A stretch of DNA of 31,531 nt from NCBI GenBank assembly GCA_043763155.1, contig JAYULW010000097.1:1-31531 (forward strand), in the 5' to 3' direction. A program made the position numbers and the translations under genes. The notes under the pieces are model-generated. The model had not been told where the DNA came from, did not search any database, and worked only from the letters and a program-made list of their open reading frames with translations. Of this stretch, positions 16,093-23,579 are shown piece after piece (positions within the stretch are counted from its first letter, which is position 1; the number at the start of each line of letters is the position of its first letter). The DNA comes from JANYBV01 sp043763155 (GTDB lineage Bacteria > Pseudomonadota > Alphaproteobacteria > Rickettsiales > SXRF01).

Positions 16093-16122
16093 TTGCAATA
16101 TTAATCGAAAAAAAGCTATAAA
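16093..16122 (+). promoter_or_regulatory. Candidate sigma-70 promoter of the UDG gene
   Basis: TTGCAA (16093-16098), an 18-base spacer and TATAAA (16117-16122), followed by GAGG at 16144-16147 and the ATG at 16153. It sits back to back with the groESL heat-shock promoter. Confidence 0.5.
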
Positions 16123-16152
16123 AGGGGTGATATAAGCCCAAATCGAGGATTT

Positions 16153-16842
16153 ATGAGCCTTTCCGCAGCCTGCCAACCCTCCCATGACTGCCCTTTATGC
16201 CCCCGGCTGGTGGCGTACCGCGAGCAGAACCGGATTGATTACCCGACGTTTTTTAACGCTCCCGTACCCGCTTTCGGGGGGCTGGATGCGCAAGTATTAA
16301 TTGTGGGTTTGGCGCCCGGTTTGCAGGGGGCGAATGCTACGGGCCGCCCGTTTACTGGCGATTACGCGGGAGACATTTTGTATAAATCGCTCCTGAGTAA
16401 TGGCTTCGCCACGGGCAGTTACACATCGCCGCGGGGCGAGGCGGTTTCGGGCGCTTTTAAGGATAATCTGAAGCTGGTGAATTGCCGCATTACCAACGCG
16501 GTGCGCTGCCTGCCGCCGGAGAACAAGCCAGAGCCGAGCGAGATTAAGACCTGCAACCCGTTTTTGACTGCGGAAATGGCGGCGATGCCTTCCTTGAAAA
16601 TCGTGCTGTCGCTGGGGCTGGTGTCGCATAATGCGGTGTTGATGGCGAGTGGGCATAAAGCGTCGTTCGCCAAGTTCACGCATGGGGGCGAGCATAGCTT
16701 AAAGAATGGGCTGGTGCTGCTGAATAGCTACCATTGCTCGCGCTATAATATTAATACGAACCGCCTGAACCAGGCGATGTTCGACGCGGTGGTGGCGCGC
16801 GCGGGCGAGATGCTTAAGGCGGGTGCTAAAAAGCTGGCTTAG
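16153..16842 (+). CDS. Uracil-DNA glycosylase, family 5 (UDGb type)
   Basis: A 229-residue DNA repair enzyme that removes deaminated bases (uracil, and in this family also hypoxanthine and similar). Family 5 motif 1 is GLAPGLQGANATGRPFTGD; the central NAVRCLPPENKP and the C-terminal NSYHCSRYNINT segment complete the pattern. Four cysteines in CPLC (13 and 16), AVRC and KTC are placed to hold the [4Fe-4S] cluster of families 4 and 5. Motif 1 has Ala and Asn-free Pro-Gly-Leu instead of the polar catalytic residue of family 1, as expected. Divergent from groES; its stop overlaps the stop of the opposing gene. Confidence 0.93.
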   Translation: MSLSAACQPSHDCPLCPRLVAYREQNRIDYPTFFNAPVPAFGGLDAQVLIVGLAPGLQGANATGRPFTGDYAGDILYKSLLSNGFATGSYTSPRGEAVSGAFKDNLKLVNCRITNAVRCLPPENKPEPSEIKTCNPFLTAEMAAMPSLKIVLSLGLVSHNAVLMASGHKASFAKFTHGGEHSLKNGLVLLNSYHCSRYNINTNRLNQAMFDAVVARAGEMLKAGAKKLA

Positions 16843-17315
16843 TGCTGGATTTGCTGTTCGGCCAGTACGGTCTTTTCTTTGACGTAGGCTTCCTGGAATT
16901 TGCCTTTGCCGTGGCCTTGCGCCTGTTCCATATGCGCGCCGACCTGTACACCTTGCGCGAAGGAAATTTTGGCAACATTCACAATGTCATTAGCAGAAGG
17001 CTGGTGGGTTTCGCGGCTTTTGACCACGCCGGTGATGAGGCCTGCGAGAGCGCCCAGAGGGGCCATGATGCTTGCGCCGATGCCTGCGCCGCTGAGTGAG
17101 GCTGCACCAACGGCAGCCAGTGCGGGAAGCAGCCCGCCGGAAGCGCCTGCGAGTGCGAGGCCTACGCCACCGACCACTGCGCCAATGAGCGCGCCGCCAA
17201 GGCCGCCTGCGATGCCTGCGGTGATTGCGCCTTTGATGTAGCCGCCGACGCCGCTCAGGGTAGAGGCGAAGAAGGACGGTTTCTTATCAATAACGGGGCT
17301 GAGCTGGGTGGCCAT
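16839..17315 (-). CDS. Glycine-zipper membrane protein of unknown function
   Basis: 158 residues. A short polar start is followed by a long, very Gly/Ala-rich hydrophobic region (about 22-97) with repeated GxxxG spacing, for example GGLGGALIGAVVGGVGLALA and GAASLSGAGIGASI, giving probably two to three tightly packed helices. The C-terminal 60 residues are polar and helical-looking (KEKTVLAEQQIQH). Such zippers occur in pore-like, curvature-inducing and tail-length proteins, so function cannot be read from them. AGGAG lies before the ATG. It is the last gene of a three-gene minus-strand unit. Confidence 0.75.
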   Translation of the reverse strand: MATQLSPVIDKKPSFFASTLSGVGGYIKGAITAGIAGGLGGALIGAVVGGVGLALAGASGGLLPALAAVGAASLSGAGIGASIMAPLGALAGLITGVVKSRETHQPSANDIVNVAKISFAQGVQVGAHMEQAQGHGKGKFQEAYVKEKTVLAEQQIQH

Positions 17316-17330
17316 GTTGTATACTCCTAA

Positions 17331-17738
17331 TTATGATATCTGGGCGCGCTGGTCGCGACCGTGATGGGGGGTGGAAGGTGGCATGACGTCGTTCATGCCG
17401 AGTTGTTTGCTATGGCCGAGGCCAGAGGATTTTTGCGGTTTCTGGCCGGGGCTGCTGTCGGCTACGAGGGTGTCGGGGGTGCTGTAAGCATTGTAACCAT
17501 TGATGGCGCCGGAGATGGTGGAGCCGATGACCATGCTGCCCATTAAACGGGTGGCGATTTTGGTGGCGTCATGGCCTACATTCAGGAAGTCGAAGCTTGC
17601 GCCTGCCACGTGGCCCAGCCCTGCGGAGATACCAAATGCAGCGCCGGAATACAGCAAGGTCATGGGGGCGGCCTGCACCGCGCCTTTGACGAAGCCTACT
17701 ACCGTGCGTTTTACTTTGGTCCAGAGTCCTTCGGCCAT
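17331..17738 (-). CDS. Small membrane protein of unknown function
   Basis: 135 residues. A basic amphipathic start (LWTKVKRTVVGFVKGA) is followed by two Gly/Ala-rich hydrophobic stretches (about 20-50 and 64-82). The C-terminal half is polar with many Pro, Ser, His and Gln (GQKPQKSSGLGHSKQLG). No family recognised. It begins one base after the stop of the upstream gene and ends 15 bases before the start of the glycine-zipper gene, so it is the middle gene of an operon. Confidence 0.72.
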   Translation of the reverse strand: MAEGLWTKVKRTVVGFVKGAVQAAPMTLLYSGAAFGISAGLGHVAGASFDFLNVGHDATKIATRLMGSMVIGSTISGAINGYNAYSTPDTLVADSSPGQKPQKSSGLGHSKQLGMNDVMPPSTPHHGRDQRAQIS

Positions 17739-17739
17739 A

Positions 17740-18411
17740 TTATGCTACCGTGTGTGTGTCGGGGCGGGTTTCGCGTTCCGTGCGGCGCTTGAGTTCCGCG
17801 GCACAGAATTTTTCGTCTTTGATCATGCTGCCCTTTACGTAGATGCCGTCTTCGTTCAGGCCGCCTTTGGCGACTTGCGGTTCGGGCTTGGGCTGATGAT
17901 GGTGGTGATCGGTGCGGATGATGCTGCTGGTTGAGCGGTGGCTGCTGCGTGTGATGTGCTGGCTTTGCTGCTTCAGCTTCTGCAGGTCCTTGCTGTGCTG
18001 GTATTCGAGGGCGAGGCGCTCGGATTCGAGGGCGGCCTGTTTCTGCTGGTTTTTGATGATGTCGGAGCCGGTGCCCATGATGCCGCCGGCTGCCATGGTC
18101 ATGAGGCCCATGCCGCTGGCGAGGTATTGCAGGCCCTTGCTGATGCCCGCGCCCATGCCTTTTTCAAACGTGTCCATGAGCGACTGGCCCACGGTAAGCG
18201 AGGCGTCGGAACCCATGTAGCCGCCCACCAGCGCCATAACGGCAACCACGGTGATGGCGGCCAGCAGCGCGCCTTTGCCGAAGCTGCTTACGCCCACTTC
18301 CTGCACGCCCTTCCAGAGTTTGCGCAAACCGCCAGCCATGCCTTCATCAACCTGGTTTTTCACCAGGTCTCCGGCGGTTTCTTCTGGCGGTTGTTGGTGT
18401 TTCTTGGGCAC
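17740..18411 (-). CDS. Membrane protein with coiled-coil and His-rich segment, unknown function
   Basis: 223 residues beginning at a GTG; an in-frame stop lies upstream and there is no ATG alternative. A polar N-terminus leads to a hydrophobic helix (about 48-67, ALLAAITVVAVMALVGGY) and a second Gly/Met-rich one (about 95-115). Then comes a charged helical segment KQAALESERLALEYQHSKDL likely to form a coiled coil, a Ser/Thr stretch, TDHHHHQPKPEP, and a C-terminal domain with one Cys and many Arg/Glu. First gene of the 18411-16839 operon. I recognise no family. Confidence 0.72.
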   Translation of the reverse strand: MPKKHQQPPEETAGDLVKNQVDEGMAGGLRKLWKGVQEVGVSSFGKGALLAAITVVAVMALVGGYMGSDASLTVGQSLMDTFEKGMGAGISKGLQYLASGMGLMTMAAGGIMGTGSDIIKNQQKQAALESERLALEYQHSKDLQKLKQQSQHITRSSHRSTSSIIRTDHHHHQPKPEPQVAKGGLNEDGIYVKGSMIKDEKFCAAELKRRTERETRPDTHTVA

Positions 18412-18503
18412 AAATTGCTCACAAATCGGTTTGTTACTGTACCGAGTTTAGCAGAAGCATGCACGCTGTAATGTTAATATTTTATGACAACGCGTGTGAC
18501 GGT

Positions 18504-19097
18504 CTAATGGGGAATTTGCTTGGTATGATCCATACTTAGCAAAGCCAGCCTGGCGGAGGCCAGGCGGTCGCGGCCCATGGTGTCGGAGGTGGGGCGGTTG
18601 GTTTGGCTGTCATAGCTGATGGCAGTCACGGTAGAGTGCTGTTTTTCAAAGAGATCGAGGATGTTTTGCTGGGTTTCGATGGATGCTTCGGCGAGGGTGG
18701 GGCCGGAGGTGTTTTCGGTGTTTTCGGCAATCTGGTGGAAAAAGCCGCGGCTGATGCCGAAGCGAAGCAGGAACGCGCTCAGGCCCAAACGCGAGCCCAT
18801 ATGCACTAATCCACCGGAAAAAGCCGAATTTTCGCTGCTAATGCGGGGAATCTGGCCGGAATAGGGCGAAAAGGGGGTGTTTGGGGTGGTTTTACCGAAA
18901 AGGCCGCTGCAAAAGCCGGTCAGCATGGGCACAAAGGCCACTACAGCCATTACCGAAAGCGGCAGGGCTTCAAACGCTACGTTCATGGCCCACGCGCCCG
19001 CACAGCCCGCTACAAGCCCGATGCCAGCGCCCTGAAGCGCGAGCGTGAAATTGCGGGAAGGGACGGCAGGTGCTGCGTTGTGTGGTTCGGTGGACAT
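18504..19097 (-). CDS. Gly/Ala-rich membrane protein of unknown function
   Basis: 197 residues. Two adjacent hydrophobic helices (about 21-66: GAGIGLVAGCAGAWAMN and MAVVAFVPMLTGFCSGLF) are joined by a short loop, and a weaker third segment (LGLSAFLLRFG) follows. The C-terminal 70 residues are polar. It resembles the neighbouring three genes in composition but shares no clear motif with them. 92 bases separate its stop from the next gene on the strand. It is divergent from the epimerase gene. Confidence 0.7.
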   Translation of the reverse strand: MSTEPHNAAPAVPSRNFTLALQGAGIGLVAGCAGAWAMNVAFEALPLSVMAVVAFVPMLTGFCSGLFGKTTPNTPFSPYSGQIPRISSENSAFSGGLVHMGSRLGLSAFLLRFGISRGFFHQIAENTENTSGPTLAEASIETQQNILDLFEKQHSTVTAISYDSQTNRPTSDTMGRDRLASARLALLSMDHTKQIPH

Positions 19098-19217
19098 ATT
19101 TCACTGTGGGTGTTTGCGTTTCGAATAATGATACTAGCCCATTTTCATGCTGGAAAGAATGAAATTTTTATGACAGACCTAACACCTTATAGAAGCCCAT
19201 TTTCCGGAGAAAAATCT

Positions 19218-19622
19218 ATGATCGGACGACTGAACCATGTGGCGATTGCCGTACCCAACCTGGAAGCCGCAACCGCAACCTACCGCGACACGCTTGGCGC
19301 ACAAGTGTCCGCGCCGCAGGATGTTGCCGAGCATGGCGTGACGGTGGTGTTCGTGAATTTGCCGAACACGAAAATCGAGTTGCTGTATCCGCTGGGTGAG
19401 AATTCCCCGATTGCGGGCTTCCTTGCAAAGAATACCTCCGGCGGTATTCACCATATTTGCTATGAGGTGGATGATATTTTAGCGGCGCGCGACAAGCTGG
19501 TGGCTGCTGGCGCGCGTGTGCTGGGCGACGGCACGCCGAAAATCGGGGCGCACGGCAAGCCCGTTTTGTTCCTGCACCCTAAGGATTTTTGCGGCACGCT
19601 GGTAGAAATCGAGCAGGTCTGA
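19218..19622 (+). CDS. mce: Methylmalonyl-CoA epimerase
   Basis: A 134-residue vicinal-oxygen-chelate enzyme interconverting (2R)- and (2S)-methylmalonyl-CoA in propionate metabolism. Two beta-alpha-beta-beta-beta modules are visible. Likely metal ligands are His7 (LNHVAIAV), the Glu in TKIELLYP, the second His in GGIHHICYEVDD and the Glu in GTLVEIEQ. The C-terminal half carries the family pattern GAHGKPVLFLHPKDFCGTL. The start at 19218 is preferred: GGAGA lies 7 bases upstream and the length fits the family. ATGs at 19170 and 19080 would add unrelated residues and the latter overlaps the divergent gene. Confidence 0.94.
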   Translation: MIGRLNHVAIAVPNLEAATATYRDTLGAQVSAPQDVAEHGVTVVFVNLPNTKIELLYPLGENSPIAGFLAKNTSGGIHHICYEVDDILAARDKLVAAGARVLGDGTPKIGAHGKPVLFLHPKDFCGTLVEIEQV

Positions 19623-19864
19623 TGTCTATTTCCATGGGTTTCTTCACTTTCTTGAATGCGTGGTTCCTCATGCTGTTTTTTGTGGGGCCGTTTTTTGTGC
19701 GCCCGGCGCAAACGCACAGCGAAGTTGAATATGCGGCTGCGCCGCAGGCCATGAAATGGAAAAAACTTTTCATGACCAACACCATTGCAAGCATTGTGCT
19801 CACGCTGCTGATTGCGCTGGTGCTACATAGTAATTTCATGTCGCTGCGCGACGCCATTAGCTAA
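19622..19864 (+). CDS. DUF1467 family small membrane protein
   Basis: 80 residues with two transmembrane helices (FFTFLNAWFLMLFFVGPFFV and TIASIVLTLLIALVLH) joined by a polar loop that holds the family-like PQAMKWKKLFMTN piece. DUF1467 proteins are almost confined to Alphaproteobacteria and typically lie between the epimerase gene and proS, as here; their role is not known. The ATG overlaps the epimerase stop (TGATG), so translation is coupled. In-frame start codons further upstream lie inside the epimerase gene. Confidence 0.88.
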   Translation: MSISMGFFTFLNAWFLMLFFVGPFFVRPAQTHSEVEYAAAPQAMKWKKLFMTNTIASIVLTLLIALVLHSNFMSLRDAIS

Positions 19865-19893
19865 TATTTTCACCCTTTCCATACGAGTACATC

Positions 19894-21174
19894 ATGCGTT
19901 TAAGCCAGTATTTCCTGCCCCTTTTGAAAGAAAACCCCTCTGAGGCGCAGATCGCTTCCCACCGTTTGATGCTGCGTTCCGGCTTGGTGCGCCAGCTTGC
20001 GGCAGGTATTTACAACTGGCTGCCGATGGGGCTTCGGGTGCTTCGCAATATCGAAAACATTATCCGTGAGGAAATGGACGCATCCGGCGCGCAGGAAGTG
20101 CTGATGCCCACGTTGCAGCCCACCGAACTCTGGAAAGAATCGGGCCGCTACGACGCGCTGGGCAAGGAAATGCTGCGCTTCCCCGACCGTGCCGACCGCG
20201 AGCTGTTATACAGCCCTACCTGCGAAGAAGTGATCACCGATATTGTACGCAACAATTTCCGCAGCTACCGCGATTTGCCGCGCAATCTGTACCAGATCCA
20301 GTGGAAGTTCCGCGACGAAATCCGCCCCCGTTTCGGCGTGATGCGCGGCCGCGAATTTTTGATGAAAGATTCCTATTCCTTTGACCTCGATTACGAAGGC
20401 GCGAAGAAGCATTATAATTTGATGTACGATACTTACCTGCGCATGTTTGCGCGTATGGGGCTGACTGCGATTCCGGTTCGTGCGGATTCTGGCGCGATTG
20501 GCGGGGATCTGAGCCATGAGTTCCAGGTGGTGGCCGACACGGGCGAAAGCGCACTCTTTTATGATGTTGCGTTCGACGATATCCGCGACGGCAAAATTAC
20601 CATGACCACGGAAGAGATGCGCGGGCTTTACGCCGCTGCCGACGACCAGCACAAGCCTGAGGCCATTGCGCCGGAACGCCTGCGCGAAGCACGCGGCATT
20701 GAGGTGGGCCATATTTTCTATCTGGGTAAAAAATACTCTGAAGTATTGGGCGCGAAGATTACCAATGCGGCGGGCGTGGATACTGTTATGGAAATGGGCT
20801 GTTACGGTGTGGGTGTGTCGCGGCTTGTGGGGGCTATCATCGAAGCCAGCCACGACGATGCGGGCATTATCTGGCCGGAATCGGTGGCGCCGTTCAAGGT
20901 GGGGCTGATCAATTTGCGCGTGGGTGATGCGAAGTGCGACGCTACCTGCCAATCCATTTACGATACGCTGCAAAAGGCGGGTGTGGATGTATTATATGAT
21001 GACACCGACGAACGCGCGGGCGGCAAGTTCGCCTCGATGGACCTGATCGGCCTGCCGTGGCAGGTTGTGGTGGGGCCGAAGGGTGCAGAAAAAGGTGTGG
21101 TGGAACTTAAAAACCGCAAGACGGGCGAAAAAGTTGAACTGAGCGTGGAAGCAGCGATTACGAAACTTAGCTAA
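19894..21174 (+). CDS. proS: Prolyl-tRNA synthetase, short alphaproteobacterial form
   Basis: Charges tRNA-Pro. At 426 residues it has the class II catalytic core and the anticodon-binding domain but lacks the roughly 180-residue editing insertion of the E. coli enzyme, as usual for alphaproteobacteria. Motif 1 region: SGLVRQLAAGIYNWLPMG. Motif 2 region: QIQWKFRDEIRPRFGVMRGR. Motif 3: GCYGVGVSRLVGAIIE. The anticodon-binding domain spans about 330-426 (YDDTDERAGGKFASMDLIG). Loss of the domain that clears Ala-tRNA-Pro implies a free-standing editor elsewhere. The stop lies 8 bases inside the convergent gene. Confidence 0.97.
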   Translation: MRLSQYFLPLLKENPSEAQIASHRLMLRSGLVRQLAAGIYNWLPMGLRVLRNIENIIREEMDASGAQEVLMPTLQPTELWKESGRYDALGKEMLRFPDRADRELLYSPTCEEVITDIVRNNFRSYRDLPRNLYQIQWKFRDEIRPRFGVMRGREFLMKDSYSFDLDYEGAKKHYNLMYDTYLRMFARMGLTAIPVRADSGAIGGDLSHEFQVVADTGESALFYDVAFDDIRDGKITMTTEEMRGLYAAADDQHKPEAIAPERLREARGIEVGHIFYLGKKYSEVLGAKITNAAGVDTVMEMGCYGVGVSRLVGAIIEASHDDAGIIWPESVAPFKVGLINLRVGDAKCDATCQSIYDTLQKAGVDVLYDDTDERAGGKFASMDLIGLPWQVVVGPKGAEKGVVELKNRKTGEKVELSVEAAITKLS

Positions 21175-21442
21175 GCGCGCGGCTGCGGCCGCCACCGTCG
21201 AGTTCCGTTGCAGCGGCGATGGCTACTGCTGGCAGTTTCATATCTACAGCCAATGCGCCCAAGCTTGTGCCGCCGCCTAAATCGCCTCCGAATTTCACAC
21301 CTGCAGCGCCTAGCGCCATGCCGATGCTTGCCACTGCTTTGCTCACGCTTTCGGCGAGTTTTACGCTGCCGGGGCCGTCGGCGGCCATCACCTCGACAAG
21401 GCGGGCCACAATATTAGGCGTTTTGGTGAATTCTGTGCTCAT
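21167..21442 (-). CDS. Small Ala/Gly-rich protein of unknown function
   Basis: 91 residues. The first 35 look like an amphipathic helix pair (NIVARLVEVMAADGPGSVKL); the rest is Ala/Gly-rich and mildly hydrophobic (GMALGAAGVKFGGDLGGGTS) and ends in DGGGRSR. No family recognised. AGGA stands about 9 bases before the ATG. It overlaps the end of proS by 8 bases tail to tail and is divergent from the Lol permease gene. Codon use looks like that of neighbouring genes, which favours a real gene. Confidence 0.6.
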   Translation of the reverse strand: MSTEFTKTPNIVARLVEVMAADGPGSVKLAESVSKAVASIGMALGAAGVKFGGDLGGGTSLGALAVDMKLPAVAIAAATELDGGGRSRALS

Positions 21443-21524
21443 GTCTTAATCCTACCATAAAAGCGGGGTTTTGTCACGTGGGTGCTTTTTTGCCAAATTT
21501 GCTTCCATTTCTAGCGGATAGGCT

Positions 21525-21553
21525 TTGCAGGGGCGTGCAAAACCGGGTATAGC
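21525..21553 (+). promoter_or_regulatory. Candidate promoter of the lol operon
   Basis: TTGCAG (21525-21530), 17-base spacer, TATAGC (21548-21553), 26 bases before the ATG at 21580. Both boxes are 4 to 5 of 6 matches and spacing is ideal. Confidence 0.45.
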
Positions 21554-21579
21554 TTGGCATCAAATTTTGATTGGGGCGT

Positions 21580-22836
21580 ATGCTTTCTGCTTTTGAACGA
21601 ATGGTGGCTTTTCGGTACTTGCGCGCGCGGCGCGAAGAAGGGCTGATTTCCGTTATTGCGCTGTTTTCGCTGGTGGGGATTGCGCTGGGGGTTGCCACCC
21701 TCATCGTGGTGCTGGCGGTGATGAACGGGGTGCGCGGCGAGCTGATTAAAAGCATCATCGGGCTTGAGGGGCATGTGAGCGTGATGGCCGATGCGCGGGG
21801 CATTGAGGGCTATGACGATTTGACCAAGCATATCATGGCGCTGCCGGGGGTGAAGGCGGCGTTGCCTAAAGTTGAGGGGCAGATCATGGCGAGTTTCCGT
21901 GGGGCTTCTACGGGCGCGATGGTGGTGGGGTATCGTTTTGACGATCTGAGCCAGAAGCCGCTGCTGGTGGACCGGATGGTTGCGGGCAATCTGGAGGCGC
22001 TGCATAACGGCGAAGGCGTGGTGATGGGCCAGCGCATGGCAGAAAAAATGGGGCTGACGGTGGGGGACAACATCACCCTCATTTCGCCCGAAGGCCGCCA
22101 GACGGTGGCGGGGCTGGTCCCGCGCGTGAAGGCGTATAAGGTGGTGGGGCTGTTTAATATCGGCATGTTTGCGTATGATTCCGGCCTGATTGTGATGCCG
22201 TTTGACGATGCGCAGAGCTATTTCAAGCTCAAGGATAACGGCAAGGACGGGGTTTCTTCGATTGAGGTGATGGCCAATGACGCGGATAAATCCATGGAGG
22301 TTGCGCGCGAGATTCAGGGCATTGTGGGGCCGCAGCTGCGTATTTACGATTGGAAGACGTCCAATAACCATATTTTCCAGGCCGTGCTGGTGCAGCGCAA
22401 TGTGATGTTCCTTATTTTGATGCTCATCATTTTGGTGGCGTCGTTCAATATTATTTCCAGCCTGATTATGCTGGTGCGCGAAAAGGGCAGGGACGTGGCG
22501 GTGCTGCGCACCATGGGGGCCAGCAGGCGTTCCATCCTCAAAATTTTCATTGCCTGCGGCTCCTTTGTGGGGGTGATGGGCACGGTGCTGGGCGTGGCGT
22601 TCGGGCTGCTGATCGCGTTTAACACGGAGCGCATCCAGCTTTGGCTGGAGGGCATGATGGGGCATAAATTATTTACTGATGAGCTGTATTTCCTTTCGCA
22701 TTTGCCCTCGAAGGTTGAAGGTTCTGAGGTGATGTCGGTCGTTCTGATGTCGCTGGCGCTTTCGTTTTTAGCCACGATTTACCCCGCCCGCAGGGCTGCA
22801 CGGCTGGACCCGGCGGAGGCGCTGCGCTATGAATAG
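21580..22836 (+). CDS. Lipoprotein-releasing ABC transporter permease, LolC/LolE family
   Basis: Inner-membrane subunit that extracts outer-membrane lipoproteins and passes them to LolA. 418 residues. The N-terminal signature is FERMVAFRYLRARREEGLIS before helix 1, followed by ALGVATLIVVLAVMNGVR; a periplasmic domain spans about 50-265; three C-terminal helices follow (about 275-300, 318-345, 378-400) with the coupling segment RDVAVLRTMGASRRSILKIF. One permease gene beside lolD suggests the single-permease (LolF-like) arrangement known in many alphaproteobacteria; this is inferred because another permease could lie elsewhere. ATG at 21580 is preferred over the TTG at 21571. Confidence 0.92.
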   Translation: MLSAFERMVAFRYLRARREEGLISVIALFSLVGIALGVATLIVVLAVMNGVRGELIKSIIGLEGHVSVMADARGIEGYDDLTKHIMALPGVKAALPKVEGQIMASFRGASTGAMVVGYRFDDLSQKPLLVDRMVAGNLEALHNGEGVVMGQRMAEKMGLTVGDNITLISPEGRQTVAGLVPRVKAYKVVGLFNIGMFAYDSGLIVMPFDDAQSYFKLKDNGKDGVSSIEVMANDADKSMEVAREIQGIVGPQLRIYDWKTSNNHIFQAVLVQRNVMFLILMLIILVASFNIISSLIMLVREKGRDVAVLRTMGASRRSILKIFIACGSFVGVMGTVLGVAFGLLIAFNTERIQLWLEGMMGHKLFTDELYFLSHLPSKVEGSEVMSVVLMSLALSFLATIYPARRAARLDPAEALRYE

Positions 22837-23503
22837 CACGGTGCTGAGCCTTACGCGAGTGGTGCGCACCTACCATCAGGGCGAGCGCGATTTGCGGGTG
22901 CTGGATGGCTTGAATTTGCAGCTGCGCGCAGGTGAAATGGTGGGGCTTTTGGGGCCTTCGGGTTCGGGGAAATCCACGCTATTGCAGATTGCAGGGTTGC
23001 TGGACACGCCCACGGAGGGGCAGGTGGTAATTGCCGATGAGGCCATGGCCACCGCCGACGATGCAACGCGCACGCGGATGCGCAACCGCACCATTGGGTT
23101 TGTGTATCAGTTCCACCATTTGCTGCCGGAATTTTCGGCGATTGAGAACGTGATGATGCCGCAGCTGATCGCGGGGAAAAGCAAGCAGGAGGCCAAGAAG
23201 CTGGCGGAGCAATTGCTGGGTGATTTGGGTTTGGGCGACCGCTTGTGCCACAGGCCTGCGGCGCTTTCGGGCGGGGAACAGCAGCGTGTGGCGATTGCCC
23301 GCGCACTGGCGAATAACCCGTGTTTGCTACTTGCAGACGAGCCGACAGGTAACCTCGACCCGCAGACGGCGGAGCATGTGTTTAGCGTGCTGGTGCGTAC
23401 CGTGCGCGAGAAGAATGTGGCCATGCTGGTTGCTACCCACAACATGGACCTTGCCGCGCGCATGGACCGGGTGGTGCGGCTGGAAAACGGCATCCTGATT
23501 TAG
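22829..23503 (+). CDS. lolD: Lipoprotein-releasing ABC transporter ATP-binding protein LolD
   Basis: 224 residues, the ATPase of the Lol export system. Walker A GPSGSGKSTLLQIAGLLD, Q-loop region FVYQFHHLLPEFSAIENVMM (a LolD-typical string), signature LSGGEQQRVAIARAL, Walker B LLADEPTGNLD and the switch His in VATHN. The ATG lies 8 bases inside the permease gene, so the two are co-translated in stoichiometric amounts. The next gene, dnaE, starts 76 bases later with its own likely promoter. Confidence 0.96.
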   Translation: MNSTVLSLTRVVRTYHQGERDLRVLDGLNLQLRAGEMVGLLGPSGSGKSTLLQIAGLLDTPTEGQVVIADEAMATADDATRTRMRNRTIGFVYQFHHLLPEFSAIENVMMPQLIAGKSKQEAKKLAEQLLGDLGLGDRLCHRPAALSGGEQQRVAIARALANNPCLLLADEPTGNLDPQTAEHVFSVLVRTVREKNVAMLVATHNMDLAARMDRVVRLENGILI

Positions 23504-23543
23504 CTAAATATTTCCTGAGTTTTGCGTTTTTGCGAAAGCCAAC

Positions 23544-23572
23544 TTGCACGCGCTGGATAGTGTGTTTAGTAT
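23544..23572 (+). promoter_or_regulatory. Candidate dnaE promoter giving a leaderless transcript
   Basis: TTGCAC (23544-23549), 17-base spacer, TAGTAT (23567-23572). The dnaE ATG begins 7 bases after the -10 box, where transcription would normally start, and no Shine-Dalgarno is present upstream of it. Confidence 0.45.
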
Positions 23573-23579
23573 CGTTTTT

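Noticed and set aside
15982..16152. CIRCE element upstream of groES
   Set aside because: No TTAGCACTC/GAGTGCTAA inverted repeat is present; the region instead has an RpoH-type promoter.
21511..22665. 384-residue minus-strand frame opposite the Lol permease
   Set aside because: Composition (His, Gln, Arg, Asn rich) is typical of antisense of a GC-rich membrane-protein gene; no helices or motifs.
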